64,000 nt of DNA from Bilophila wadsworthia ATCC 49260 (lineage in GTDB: Bacteria; Desulfobacterota; Desulfovibrionia; Desulfovibrionales; Desulfovibrionaceae): contig NZ_JNJP01000016.1 in NCBI RefSeq assembly GCF_000701705.1, positions 3,776 through 67,775 of the forward strand. The letters are read 5' to 3'. The notes under the pieces were generated by a model. The model was given only the letters and a program-made list of their open reading frames with translations, was not told where the DNA came from and did no database searches. A program made the position numbers and the translations under genes. This document shows, one piece after another, positions 1 through 8,689 of the stretch (its first letter is position 1; each line of letters begins with the position of its first letter).

Positions 1-233
1 GTTTTTCCGTGAAAATCCCTGCCGTACCACGAGGCGACCCCGTCTTCCCTATACCCGTCCGCCGACAGATAGGGCCTGTAGGTTTTTCCCCGCACCGTGT
101 ACGTCTTCGTCCCCCGCGTGCCGGACCCTCCTCCGCCGTAATCCATCAGTCCGCAGCCCGCCAAGGAAAAAGACAAAACGGCAAGGGCGGTAATACGGCA
201 AAAAGAGGCGAAAGTGAAGGATATTGTACGCAT
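1..233 (-). CDS. rlpA: RlpA-family septal lipoprotein, N-terminal part (cut by window edge)
   Basis: This is the first 77 codons of a gene running off the left edge. Read on the minus strand from ATG at 233, it encodes a lipoprotein signal peptide ending in the lipobox LAGC, a short Gly-rich linker, then the start of a double-psi beta-barrel domain with GVASWYGRDFHGK. That signature is characteristic of RlpA, an outer-membrane lipoprotein that in some bacteria is a lytic transglycosylase acting on peptidoglycan lacking stem peptides. The ribosome site is weak (AGAGGT about 5 bases before the ATG). Only the N-terminus is visible, so the SPOR domain and catalytic residues cannot be checked. It is divergent from the M23 lipoprotein gene at 761, another cell-wall gene. 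Confidence 0.85.
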   Translation of the reverse strand, partial: MRTISFTFASFCRITALAVLSFSLAGCGLMDYGGGGSGTRGTKTYTVRGKTYRPYLSADGYREDGVASWYGRDFHGK

Positions 234-760
234 AGCACCTCTTGGTTCTTGGGTTTCGTGTCCCTACTCTGCCATAGTTCCGCCCATTCGCCAAGTTCCG
301 TCCTCCCCCCTTCTGCACTTTTGGTCCTCCACACATACATGGAAAGCGCACTGCCCTCGGAAGGTGAGGAGGCCACAGGAAGGGCTCCTCCATTGGACGG
401 TTAATTCATTTAGAAAAGTTCCTATTTACGATAATACGGGTTTTCTTTTTCCGAAAAAAATTCCTCCCTTTGCGGTTTCCAACAGGCCGTTCTTATCCGC
501 CATGATCATTGAAAAATCATGTAGAGAAAAATATGTACAGTTTTTTAAACCTGATAGCGGAAAAACAACAAAACCATCCGCTATCCCACCGTAACCGCTC
601 CTTTTTGTAGCTGATTGGCTGAGGCGTCCTCAAAAAAATCCAACGACTCGACAGCTTTTGCCCGGGATGCTAACGTGCTTCCTTCTTTCCGCAATGACAT
701 CACGACCGGGGCGAACTCCCCTCCGCTATGCATACGGCCCCTGTAAACAAGGAATCCTTC
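234..760. other. Divergent intergenic region between rlpA and the M23 lipoprotein gene
   Basis: About 530 bases without a convincing gene. The part from about 400 to 600 is clearly more AT-rich than the flanks and probably holds the promoters for the two divergent cell-wall genes. A perfect 9-bp inverted repeat (GATAGCGGA at 553-561 and TCCGCTATC at 577-585) encloses an A-rich 15-base loop; it has no T-tract and could be an operator or an RNA hairpin. The short open frames here lack ribosome sites. Confidence 0.5.
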
Positions 761-1564
761 ATGACGCTCAAACCTTCGTATTTGTCTTACAGCGCAGCAA
801 AAAGGCTTGCTCTTTTCTCCCCCCTCCTTTGCCTCCTTCTCCTCACCGCCTGCGCTCCACAACAATCCGGCTTGCAGCACCACCAGTATTCCATCGTCCG
901 CTATCAGGATTCCTTGACGGCCCTGCATGACTATCGCCCCCCGACACGCGAAGCGCTTTCCTACACGGCCCGCCGCGAACTCCAGACAGCCGGCGCCGCC
1001 GTCAGCCAGAACGGTTCCAACGTCCGCTTCACTCCCATCCCCGATGAAGAATTCGACGACGGCGACATTGAAGTCACGCCGGAACTGCTCAAGGAACCGT
1101 CGCTCTACCCGGCTCTTTCGCTCATCCAGCCCATCAAGGAAACTATCCGGGTCACGTCGTCCTTCGGCCCCCGCAAGCATCCCGTCAAACGCAGGCGGCT
1201 CATGCACGCGGGCGTGGATATCGCCGGAAACCGCGGGGAAAAAGTCGTTGCTTCCGCGCCCGGCAAAGTCGTGTACAGCGGCCGCAAAGGTTCCTATGGC
1301 CTGACCATCGACATCGATGCCGGAAAAGGCGTCACCCTGCGTTATGCCCATCTGGACAAACTCGGAGTCCGGAAAGGCCAGAAGGTCAAGCAAGGCCAGT
1401 ATATCGGCAATCTCGGCAGGACCGGGCGGGTTACGGGCCCTCACCTGCACTTTGAAGTGCGGCTCCGCGATAAGCCGATCAATCCGATGCAGTTCCTCAC
1501 GCACGAACACCAGTGGGCATCAAACACAGGAACCAAACAGCGCAAACGCAGCGGCAACCTTTGA
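761..1564 (+). CDS. M23-family peptidase lipoprotein (LysM-less murein hydrolase-type)
   Basis: A 267-aa lipoprotein. The start at 761 is chosen because AAGGA lies just upstream; an in-frame ATG at 728 has no ribosome site. A signal peptide ends in the lipobox LLTAC. The C-terminal half is an M23/LytM domain: the region with RKHP, HAGVDIAG, then YAHL and finally HLHFEVR carries the H-x3-D and HxH zinc ligands of active peptidases, so it may cleave peptidoglycan cross-links or, like NlpD/EnvC, activate amidases. No LysM repeat is visible; residues 25-130 match nothing I recognise. A strong terminator follows directly, so it is probably monocistronic. The divergent neighbour is rlpA. Confidence 0.88.
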   Translation: MTLKPSYLSYSAAKRLALFSPLLCLLLLTACAPQQSGLQHHQYSIVRYQDSLTALHDYRPPTREALSYTARRELQTAGAAVSQNGSNVRFTPIPDEEFDDGDIEVTPELLKEPSLYPALSLIQPIKETIRVTSSFGPRKHPVKRRRLMHAGVDIAGNRGEKVVASAPGKVVYSGRKGSYGLTIDIDAGKGVTLRYAHLDKLGVRKGQKVKQGQYIGNLGRTGRVTGPHLHFEVRLRDKPINPMQFLTHEHQWASNTGTKQRKRSGNL

Positions 1565-1577
1565 TCCACCCTTCCGG

Positions 1578-1610
1578 GGGGCGGCTCCGATGAAGGGGCC
1601 GCCCCTTTTT
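1578..1610 (+). terminator. Rho-independent terminator after the M23 gene
   Basis: An 8-bp GC stem (GGGGCGGC at 1578-1585 with GCCGCCCC at 1598-1605) is followed by TTTTT at 1606-1610, 13 bases after the stop codon. Confidence 0.85.
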
Positions 1611-1806
1611 CTGTATCAGAGCATGGTTGAAACCTTGCGCGCTTCATCATAAAAAAGCGGCACGCACGGTGTTCGGAAGCGCACCTCACGGTGTACGGCG
1701 TTTTCCCCATCCCTCTCCGGCGGGGAAGAACAACAGGCAAGGCCCCATCCCCTCCGCAGACCAGACCATTCCCCCGAATTCCCTCCAAACAGTTCAAGGA
1801 TGCCCC

Positions 1807-2967
1807 ATGAGCGCATACAGCCTTCCTGTACTCATGTACCATTACGTCAGCCGATTTCCGGGGGCTATCGCCGTCAGCCCGGAACATTTTGAAGACCAGT
1901 GCCGAGGCATGGCCGAATACGGCTGGCGCGGGATCGGCCTTGATGAAGCGGAGGGTTTTCTGCTGAAGGGCGCACCGCTGCCGCCGCGTTCCCTGCTGAT
2001 CACCTTTGACGACGGGTACCTGGACAATTACGTCTACGCATGGCCCATCCTGCGGAAATACGGGCACAAAGGCGTCGTCTTTGCCGTCACCGAACGGATG
2101 GAGGCTGAAAAAAAATGCCGCCCGACCCTTGCCGACGTCTGGGAGGGGTTGCCTCCGTCCAGCCTCCCTCCCGTGGATGCGCCCATGCACGACACCCCCT
2201 TCGGCTATCAGGTACGCCGCGATATGTTCTTTTCCTGGGAAGAAGCCCGACACATGGAATCCAGCGGCTTCATGTCCGTGGCCGCGCACTCCGCCCGCCA
2301 CCTCGCCGTTTTCGCCGGCCCGGAATGGGGCCCGGTGAACCGCCACGACAGGCACCAGAAGCCCGCCTCCGCACTGGAAGCCGCCGGGCAACGCTTCCAC
2401 GTCCCCGGAACGCGGGCAAACACGTTCAACGCGGTCGACTTCCCCGAAGTCTGGGGCCTGCCCCGCTTCAAAGAACGCCCCTTCCTGTACAGCCGGGCAT
2501 TCATCCCTTCCCCTGATCTGGTCGCCGCCGTGCAGCGCCTCGTGCCGCAAGAACCGGCGGAGGCCCGTACTTTCTTTCAATCGGCGGGAAATGTAGCCGC
2601 GCTGGAAACGCTTGTAGCGGGATTTTCCCCGGATCGATTGGGTACGCTGGAGAGCGAAGCGGCCCGCCGCAGCCGTGTGCACGAAGAACTGGGCGCCTGC
2701 GCGGAAACGCTCCGCCGGGAACTGGGGCATCCTGTGCGCTCGCTGTGCTGGCCGTGGGGAAGCGGGTCCGAGGTTGCGCGGGAAGAGGGGAGGAAAGCCG
2801 GATTTTCCGTATTCTTCACCACCCGCATGGGAGCCAACCCGCCTGCCGCGCCCGAGGCCGTGCACCGCTTCAAAGTACGCGACGCGGGGTGGAGCTGGCT
2901 CAGGCTCAGGCTGGAAATCTATTCGAGGCCGTGGCTGGCCCGCCTGTACGGGGCGTGCCGGATCTGA
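1807..2967 (+). CDS. Polysaccharide deacetylase family protein (NodB-type, extended)
   Basis: A 386-aa protein; the start is the ATG at 1807 behind CAAGGA rather than upstream in-frame codons that lack a ribosome site. Residues 6-110 contain the NodB-fold core with LMYHYV and the metal-binding TFDDG motif at 66-70; HSARH at 161-165 supplies the H-x3-H zinc ligands. This points to a carbohydrate esterase 4-type N- or O-deacetylase acting on a surface or cell-wall glycan. There is no clear signal peptide, so it may be cytoplasmic or peripheral. The long insert at 105-260 and the C-terminal part, which looks like a second half of the barrel, make it longer than simple NodB proteins. The substrate is unknown. 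Confidence 0.82.
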   Translation: MSAYSLPVLMYHYVSRFPGAIAVSPEHFEDQCRGMAEYGWRGIGLDEAEGFLLKGAPLPPRSLLITFDDGYLDNYVYAWPILRKYGHKGVVFAVTERMEAEKKCRPTLADVWEGLPPSSLPPVDAPMHDTPFGYQVRRDMFFSWEEARHMESSGFMSVAAHSARHLAVFAGPEWGPVNRHDRHQKPASALEAAGQRFHVPGTRANTFNAVDFPEVWGLPRFKERPFLYSRAFIPSPDLVAAVQRLVPQEPAEARTFFQSAGNVAALETLVAGFSPDRLGTLESEAARRSRVHEELGACAETLRRELGHPVRSLCWPWGSGSEVAREEGRKAGFSVFFTTRMGANPPAAPEAVHRFKVRDAGWSWLRLRLEIYSRPWLARLYGACRI

Positions 2968-3038
2968 TCTCTAACCTCTAGACAAAACGGCTTCCGGATG
3001 TCATGTCTGCCGCAAAATCATTCGGAACAGGATTTCCC

Positions 3039-3719
3039 ATGTCATACTTCGTCCGTTTTCTCCTGCTGTGCTGTACCGTTGCGCTGGCGATACCCACGTA
3101 CGCCAACGCCCTGAACGAGCGCGACGCCGTGGTTTCCCGGCAAACCGGCAAGCTTCAGATTCGGGTTCATTACCCGATAACCGGCAATGCCCGCGTGGAT
3201 GCCGATGTGGCCGACTGGGCGCATCAGGCGGTGGACACGTTCCAGAATACCTATGGCGAAGAACCGGATCTGGGCGTGCCCTACGAACTCGAAACGACCT
3301 ACAGCACGACCCGTTCCACGCCGTCCGTCCTTTCGATAGTCTGGAAGACCGCCAGCTATACCGGCGGCGCGCACGGCAACCTGGAAATAACCACGACGAC
3401 CTATGATATGAAGAGCGGCGCGCTCATCGATTTGTATGACGTATTCGAAAATCTGGATACGGCGCTCGACGTCATGAGCCGCTACTGCACCAAGGCCCTG
3501 ACCAAATCCCTCGGCGACATGTACAACGACGACATGCTCCGCAGCGGCACCGCCCCCGAAGCCGAAAACTTTTCCAGCTTTGCGCTCACGCCCGAGGGCA
3601 TACGCATTTTCTTCCAGCCGTATCAGGTGGCTCCGTGGGCCGCCGGGTCGCAGGTCGTGGACATCCCCCTCGACGCGCTGGCTGACGCCGGGCCGCGCCT
3701 TTCGCTCTGGGGCAAATAA
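3039..3719 (+). CDS. Exported DUF3298/RsiV-like protein
   Basis: A 226-aa protein starting at 3039 with AGGA seven bases upstream; the in-frame ATG at 3003 has no ribosome site. Residues 1-21 form a signal peptide ending in ANA. The middle contains TASYTGGAHGN and the stretch with TYDMKSGALIDLYDVF, typical of the DUF4163/DUF3298 pair found in RsiV-like lysozyme-binding anti-sigma factors and in many stand-alone periplasmic proteins. No membrane anchor or anti-sigma domain is visible, so a sensor role is not supported. It is followed by two terminator-type hairpins and is probably a single-gene transcript. Confidence 0.75.
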   Translation: MSYFVRFLLLCCTVALAIPTYANALNERDAVVSRQTGKLQIRVHYPITGNARVDADVADWAHQAVDTFQNTYGEEPDLGVPYELETTYSTTRSTPSVLSIVWKTASYTGGAHGNLEITTTTYDMKSGALIDLYDVFENLDTALDVMSRYCTKALTKSLGDMYNDDMLRSGTAPEAENFSSFALTPEGIRIFFQPYQVAPWAAGSQVVDIPLDALADAGPRLSLWGK

Positions 3720-3799
3720 CACCGTTCCGTCAAGCGTATCCTTTTCTTACCCCACACCTCATCGTGCTGAAACAGGGCCCCCCGCCATGTTTTCCAAGC

Positions 3800-3834
3800 C
3801 AGGGCCGCTCCACGCAAGGGCGGCCTGACTTTTT
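3800..3834 (+). terminator. Terminator-like hairpin after the DUF3298 gene
   Basis: GGCCGC at 3803-3808 pairs with GCGGCC at 3820-3825, and the outer bases extend the stem around a bulge. A short T-run (3830-3834) follows. Confidence 0.55.
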
Positions 3835-3847
3835 CCTGCAGCCCAAA

Positions 3848-3882
3848 AGAGAAAGGCGGGAACATCGCTCCCGCCTTTCTCT
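3848..3882 (-). terminator. Strong terminator for the minus-strand gene at 3997-4440
   Basis: A perfect 14-bp stem (3848-3861 with 3869-3882) has a 7-base loop. Read on the minus strand it ends in TTTCTCTTTT, as expected for a rho-independent terminator, so the convergent pair is closed from both sides. Confidence 0.85.
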
Positions 3883-3918
3883 AAAACGGCACAGACCGCC
3901 CGCTCGATAGTCTCGGGG

Positions 3919-3947
3919 ACCTTTGAAAGCTGTACCGTTTCAAAGGT
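3919..3947. repeat. Short hairpin repeat, copy 1 (second copy at 58731)
   Basis: ACCTTTGAAA at 3919-3928 and TTTCAAAGGT at 3938-3947 form a perfect 10-bp stem with a 9-base loop. Nearly the same arms, with a loop of the same length, recur at 58731-58757. Confidence 0.6.
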
Positions 3948-3996
3948 ACTCCATTCCCGTGAGCGGAACCCGTCGGTGCCGAAGCCCGGCAAAGCC

Positions 3997-4440
3997 TTAC
4001 GCGTTGCCGTCCTTGGCCTGCTGCAAGTCGGCGAGGAACAGCTCGCACCATTGATCGAAATTCTTCGGGTCCTGATCCAGCGCTTCCACGTTGTCGTTGA
4101 GCCACTGGTGGAAACGCCCCACCATATTCTGGAATTCGTTGTGCTCCAGCACGGCGAGGCTCTGTTCCCCAAGCGAGGATCGCGCATAGCCGAGAACGGC
4201 GGAACAGGCCATGTCCGCATCCACGATGGTCCCGTTGAGCTGGGCGATCAACCCCTCGTATTCGGGGTAATCCTCCACAAGTTCGCTGACCGTCTCCGCG
4301 GGGATCTGGATGCAGAAATCCCCTTCCTCGTCTTCCTCAATCCAGGAAAAACGGAGCCATTGTTCAAAAATAACGGCATTGAGCAGAGTGGACATCGCCC
4401 CTTTCATTTCATCGGAAAGGGCTGAAGATGGCGTGTTCAT
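3997..4440 (-). CDS. Conserved hypothetical protein, acidic, cytoplasmic
   Basis: A 147-aa soluble, acidic protein with no signal peptide, membrane segment or recognisable motif. Codon use matches its neighbours and the gene has its own strong terminator at 3848-3882, so it is probably real. The sequence is rich in Trp, Asp and Glu and looks mostly helical. A ribosome site (AAGGAG, in the complement of 4440-4455) sits close to the ATG. It is convergent with the DUF3298 gene and divergent from tex. I do not recognise a family. Confidence 0.65.
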   Translation of the reverse strand: MNTPSSALSDEMKGAMSTLLNAVIFEQWLRFSWIEEDEEGDFCIQIPAETVSELVEDYPEYEGLIAQLNGTIVDADMACSAVLGYARSSLGEQSLAVLEHNEFQNMVGRFHQWLNDNVEALDQDPKNFDQWCELFLADLQQAKDGNA

Positions 4441-4651
4441 GAAAACTCCTTAGAGGGAAATATCCTTTACTATGGTCACCCGGGGCTCCAAGGTCAAGGG
4501 TTTCACCGGAATCCGGCGGGCGTTTTCTTTTTCCGCGAAAAAGCATACCGTCGCTCGGCGCCATGCCTCCTTTTCCATCCGGCATGTCCGCCCAGGCACC
4601 CATAACGGTGCCGGACCTTCCCGTAATCCGTCAAACAGATAAGGAACACGC

Positions 4652-6790
4652 GTGCAGAACTACGCATCCATCATAGCCCAAGAACTGAATATACGCCCAC
4701 AGCAAACCGAAGCCGTCATCCGCCTGCTCGACGAGGACGCCACGGTCCCCTTTATTGCCCGCTACCGCAAGGAAGCCACGGGGAGCCTCGACGAAGTGGC
4801 GGTCACCGCCATCCGTGATCGCCTCGCCGCCCTGAAGGAATTGGACAAACGGCGCGAAGCCATCCTCGCCTCGCTGGAGGAACGCGGCCTCCTCACGCCC
4901 GAACTGCGTGCCAAGGTCGAAGCCGCCGATGCGCTGACCGTCCTTGAAGACATTTACCTGCCCTACCGCCCCAAGCGCCGCACCCGCGCCTCAATGGCGA
5001 AGGAGCGCGGCCTCGAACCGCTGGCCGATCAGCTGGCCCGTCAGGATCGCACCCTCCCCGAAGCGATGGCCGCCGCCTATGTAGACGCCGAAAAGGGCGT
5101 GCCGAATGCGGAAGCGGCGCTTGCCGGAGCGCGTGACATCCTCGCGGAGCGCTTCGCCGAGGATCAGCCCGCCCGCGAACGCCTGCGTAAACTCTTCGGG
5201 CGCGAAGGGCTCATGCGGAGCAAAGCCGTTTCCGGCAAGGAAGAGGTTCCCGACGCCGCCAAGTACCGCGACTATTTCGCGTGGGACGAACCCGCCGCGC
5301 AAGCCCCTTCCCACCGCATCCTCGCCATGTTCCGGGGCGAAGAGGAAGGCTTCCTGCGCCTCTCCCTGCGCCCCCGCAATGAGGAGCAGGCGCAGGACCT
5401 CTTGGCCCGCCTCTTCGTCCGCAACGACGGCCCCTGCGGGCGCGAAGTGCGCGCAGCCGCGCTGGACGGCTACGGGCGGCTTCTCGCGCCCGCGCTGGAG
5501 ACCGAACTCCGCAACCAGCTCAAACAGCGCGCCGACGCCGAATCCATCCGCGTGTTCGCCGAAAACCTGCGCCAGCTTCTGCTTGCCCCGCCCCTCGGCG
5601 CTCAGAACATCCTCGCCGTGGACCCCGGTTTCCGCACCGGCTGCAAAATCGTCTGCCTCAACCGTGAAGGGAAACTGCTCGAATACGCGACCATCAACCC
5701 GCACGCCGGATCGGACAAGGCACGCACCGAAGCCGGGGAAACGCTCCTCCGCCTCGCCAAGAAACACGGCGCGGAAGTCGCCGCCGTGGGCAACGGCACC
5801 GCCGGGCGCGAAACCGAAACCTTCATCCGGGCGCTCCCCGGCTGGAGCATCCCCGTGGTCATGGTCAGCGAAAGCGGGGCTTCGGTCTATTCCGCCTCGG
5901 AGGCGGCCCGCGCCGAGTTCCCGGATCTCGATCTCACCTACAGGGGCGCGGTGTCCATCGGCCGCCGCCTCGCGGACCCGCTGGCGGAACTTGTCAAGAT
6001 CGATCCCAAATCCATCGGCGTGGGGCAGTACCAGCACGACGTCAACCAGTCCGAACTCAAGCGCTGCCTCGACGACGTGGTCGTCAGCTGCGTCAACGCC
6101 GTGGGCGTGGATCTGAACACTGCCAGCGAGCAGCTCCTCACCTACGTTTCCGGCCTCGGCCCCACGCTCGCCCGCAATATCGTGGCTCACCGCCACGAAA
6201 ACGGCCCCTTCCAGACCCGCCGGGATCTTCTCAAGGTGCCCCGCCTCGGCCCCAAGGCCTTTGAGCAGTGCTCCGGCTTCCTGCGCATCCGGGACGGCAA
6301 GCAGCCCCTCGACGCCAGCGCCGTGCACCCGGAAGCCTACGCCGTGGTCGAGCGCATGGCCAAGGATACGGGCACAACCGTCCGCGAACTCATGCAAAGC
6401 CCCGAACGCCGCAAAGCCATCCGCCTTTCCGACTATGTCACGGACAAGCTCGGCCTGCCCACGCTCACCGACATCATGAAGGAACTGGAAAAACCCGGAC
6501 GCGACCCGCGAGGCCCCTTCAAGCCCTTTTCCTTTGCCGAAGGCGTGAGCACGATGCAGGATCTCAAACAGGGCATGAAGCTGCCGGGCATCGTCACCAA
6601 TATCACAGCGTTCGGCGCGTTTGTGGACATCGGCGTGCATCAGGACGGGCTCGTCCACATCAGCCAGCTGGCGAACCGCTTCGTGCGCGATCCCAACGAA
6701 GTCGTCAAAGTGCATCAGGAAGTGCTCGTCACCGTGCTCGACGTGGACATCCCCCGCAAGCGCATTTCCTTGACGATGCGCGGAGAATAG
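4652..6790 (+). CDS. tex: Tex family RNA-binding transcription accessory protein
   Basis: A 712-aa protein, close to the usual Tex length. It starts at GTG 4652 with AAGGA at 4641-4645. Domains in order: N-terminal helical Tex domain (about 1-190), central region, YqgF/RNase H-like domain beginning with LAVDPGFRTG near residue 320, helix-hairpin-helix repeats (NTASEQLLTYVSGLG, near 490-560) and a C-terminal S1 RNA-binding domain (GAFVDIGVHQDGLVHISQ, near 640-710). Tex binds nucleic acid and is linked to transcription, RNA turnover and stress survival; its exact biochemical job is unsettled. It stands alone between two small hypothetical genes. Confidence 0.96.
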   Translation: MQNYASIIAQELNIRPQQTEAVIRLLDEDATVPFIARYRKEATGSLDEVAVTAIRDRLAALKELDKRREAILASLEERGLLTPELRAKVEAADALTVLEDIYLPYRPKRRTRASMAKERGLEPLADQLARQDRTLPEAMAAAYVDAEKGVPNAEAALAGARDILAERFAEDQPARERLRKLFGREGLMRSKAVSGKEEVPDAAKYRDYFAWDEPAAQAPSHRILAMFRGEEEGFLRLSLRPRNEEQAQDLLARLFVRNDGPCGREVRAAALDGYGRLLAPALETELRNQLKQRADAESIRVFAENLRQLLLAPPLGAQNILAVDPGFRTGCKIVCLNREGKLLEYATINPHAGSDKARTEAGETLLRLAKKHGAEVAAVGNGTAGRETETFIRALPGWSIPVVMVSESGASVYSASEAARAEFPDLDLTYRGAVSIGRRLADPLAELVKIDPKSIGVGQYQHDVNQSELKRCLDDVVVSCVNAVGVDLNTASEQLLTYVSGLGPTLARNIVAHRHENGPFQTRRDLLKVPRLGPKAFEQCSGFLRIRDGKQPLDASAVHPEAYAVVERMAKDTGTTVRELMQSPERRKAIRLSDYVTDKLGLPTLTDIMKELEKPGRDPRGPFKPFSFAEGVSTMQDLKQGMKLPGIVTNITAFGAFVDIGVHQDGLVHISQLANRFVRDPNEVVKVHQEVLVTVLDVDIPRKRISLTMRGE

Positions 6791-6974
6791 GAAAAAAGGC
6801 AGGGAAGCGGAGGGGCAGCGGGATGTTGTCCCTTTGCGTGATGAATCCCAAAGAACGGAACTCGCCGGACAGCTCGGCACACGTTCCGAAAAAGTTCCTC
6901 CGGGACAGGTCCGGACGGGCATGAAGACAAAAACAGCACCAGCGGCGACGCCCGCCGCCATCCAAGGAGATCGT

Positions 6975-7358
6975 ATGAAGACCGTTGTAGTCAAACCGGA
7001 ATTTGCCGGACTGACCGAGGAGCAGGTCATCGACGCCATCGATGCCTATGAAGCACAGGTTGATGAATATTACGCCAACAAAGGCGATGAGGAAGAATGC
7101 GGTTGCGGATGCAGCCACGACGAAGGGAGCTGCGAAGACAGCGATGACGACGTCATCCCCTCCGACGATCCCATCGTGCTGGAAGTGGAACGCCTGATCG
7201 CCGCCTATTCGGACCGTTTCGACGAATTGTGCAAAGAAAACGGCGAAGTCCCCGAAGAGGCCCTCACCTACAAACCCCGCACGCCCATCGAGCAGGTCGC
7301 CTTCGACATCTTCACCGATGCCCTGCACGACTCCCTCATGGACGAAGACGACGAGTAA
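6975..7358 (+). CDS. Small acidic cysteine-cluster protein, unknown function
   Basis: A 127-aa, very acidic protein. The start at 6975 is fixed by AAGGAG at 6964-6969; an in-frame ATG further upstream has no such site. Near residue 40 it has the cluster CGCGCSHDEGSC, five cysteines interleaved with acidic residues and a histidine, which resembles a metal-binding loop. The remainder is predicted helical with no membrane segment. A strong terminator begins eight bases after the stop. I recognise no family; iron, zinc or another metal are possible ligands but this is only a guess from the motif. Confidence 0.72.
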   Translation: MKTVVVKPEFAGLTEEQVIDAIDAYEAQVDEYYANKGDEEECGCGCSHDEGSCEDSDDDVIPSDDPIVLEVERLIAAYSDRFDELCKENGEVPEEALTYKPRTPIEQVAFDIFTDALHDSLMDEDDE

Positions 7359-7365
7359 AACGACG

Positions 7366-7396
7366 GAAGGGACCTCAAACGAGGTCCCTTCTTTTT
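7366..7396 (+). terminator. Terminator after the cysteine-cluster protein gene
   Basis: A perfect 11-bp stem (7366-7376 with 7381-7391), AAAC loop, then TTTTT. Confidence 0.92.
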
Positions 7397-7495
7397 CATG
7401 GGGGGGCCGTCTCCCGGGCGGCAACAGCCCAAAGCCTTTTCGAAACCGCGACCGGCTCCAGAAAATCGTCTCCGCAGGCGGCCTCCGCCGAAGCA

Positions 7496-8635
7496 TCAGG
7501 ACATCTGCTGCTTGAGCTTCAGAATCCGCCTCCACGACGCCTCAAGCCGGGCACGGGAAATGGTTCCGTCCTCGACGGCCCGGACGATGACGGCCTGAAC
7601 CTTGGCGACGATAGCGGGATCATACTCCAGATTATTGCCGAACAGCAGGATGTCCGCTCCGGCCCCGATGGCCCGAAGCACCACTTCCTCCAGCGTGTAT
7701 TCGGCGGCGATGGCATCCATTTGCAGGTCATCCGTCACCACCACACCGTCATATCCCAGACGCCCGCGCAGCAGCCCGTTGATGACGGAAGGCGACAGCG
7801 TGGCCGGAAAGGCGGGATCGAGCCCGGCGTGGAAAAGGTGCCCCGTCATTACCATACGCTGCCCCGGACGCCCGAGCGCGGAGCGGTATGGAGACAGTTC
7901 GCGCTCGCTCCATGTCGCGCTGATGTCCGTGACCCCTTTATGCGAATCCGCACGCGCACTGCCGTGTCCGGGAAAATGCTTGAAAACCGCTACGATGCCC
8001 GCGTCGTTCAGGCCGTCCGCAAAAGCCGCCCCATGCGCGGCGACGGCCTGCGGATCAGCCGAAAAACTGCGTCCGAGACGGCCTATGGCCGGGGAAGCGG
8101 GATACACATTCACATCCAGTACGGGCGCGAAATTGAGATTGACCCCGAGCTCCCGCAACATGCGGCCCATGCCGAGGGCCGTGCGGCGCGTGGCATCGGG
8201 CGTGCCCCGGCCCAGCTCCGCGGCCGAAGGGTACGCCGGAAAACCGTCGCCCGGCTGGAAGCGGGCCACCTTGCCGCCTTCCTGATCCACGGCGACAAAA
8301 AGCGGATGCCCCGCAGAGGCCCCTCGCAGCGCGGCGATCAGCCGTTTCACTTGCGCCGCATCGCGGATATTGCGAGGGAGCTTGGCGTTGCGCGCATCCC
8401 GTTTGAACAGGATCACCCCGCCCAAGTGGCGGGCCTGAATATCTCTAAGGATAGCTCCGCATTCCTCAGGCTCCTGCCCTTTGAAACCCACGAGCAGCAT
8501 CTGCCCCGCCATTTCTTCGACGGAAGGGGCGGCAAACGCGGCGGCACCTCCCCAAAAGCACAGGAAAAAGCCGCACAGGACAAGGCAGCCCATTCGCCAG
8601 AGCCGAACAACTCTAAGACACGCGTGCAGAAACAT
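7496..8635 (-). CDS. nagZ: Glycoside hydrolase family 3, beta-N-acetylhexosaminidase (NagZ-type), exported
   Basis: A 379-aa GH3 enzyme. The ATG at 8635 is preferred over an in-frame TTG at 8647. The N-terminus (about 1-37) is a signal peptide ending in AFA, so it should act in the periplasm or on the outer face, unlike the cytoplasmic NagZ of E. coli. Hallmarks: DQEGG near 117-121, KHFPGHG at 219-225, the Asp-His pair D230/H232 typical of the NagZ subfamily, and TDD near 301-303 holding the nucleophile. NagZ-type enzymes remove N-acetylglucosamine from muropeptides or other GlcNAc glycans. No recycling genes adjoin it. The upstream 119-aa membrane-protein gene is on the same strand, 54 bases away. 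Confidence 0.9.
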   Translation of the reverse strand: MFLHACLRVVRLWRMGCLVLCGFFLCFWGGAAAFAAPSVEEMAGQMLLVGFKGQEPEECGAILRDIQARHLGGVILFKRDARNAKLPRNIRDAAQVKRLIAALRGASAGHPLFVAVDQEGGKVARFQPGDGFPAYPSAAELGRGTPDATRRTALGMGRMLRELGVNLNFAPVLDVNVYPASPAIGRLGRSFSADPQAVAAHGAAFADGLNDAGIVAVFKHFPGHGSARADSHKGVTDISATWSERELSPYRSALGRPGQRMVMTGHLFHAGLDPAFPATLSPSVINGLLRGRLGYDGVVVTDDLQMDAIAAEYTLEEVVLRAIGAGADILLFGNNLEYDPAIVAKVQAVIVRAVEDGTISRARLEASWRRILKLKQQMS

Positions 8636-8689
8636 ATTGCTATCCAAGTGAATTTACGCCAGAAAAAGACCTGCCGTCCGGGCACGCCG

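Noticed and set aside
4991..7039. 682-codon minus-strand open frame opposite tex
   Set aside because: Composition and position show it is a reverse-strand shadow of tex; no ribosome site or motif.
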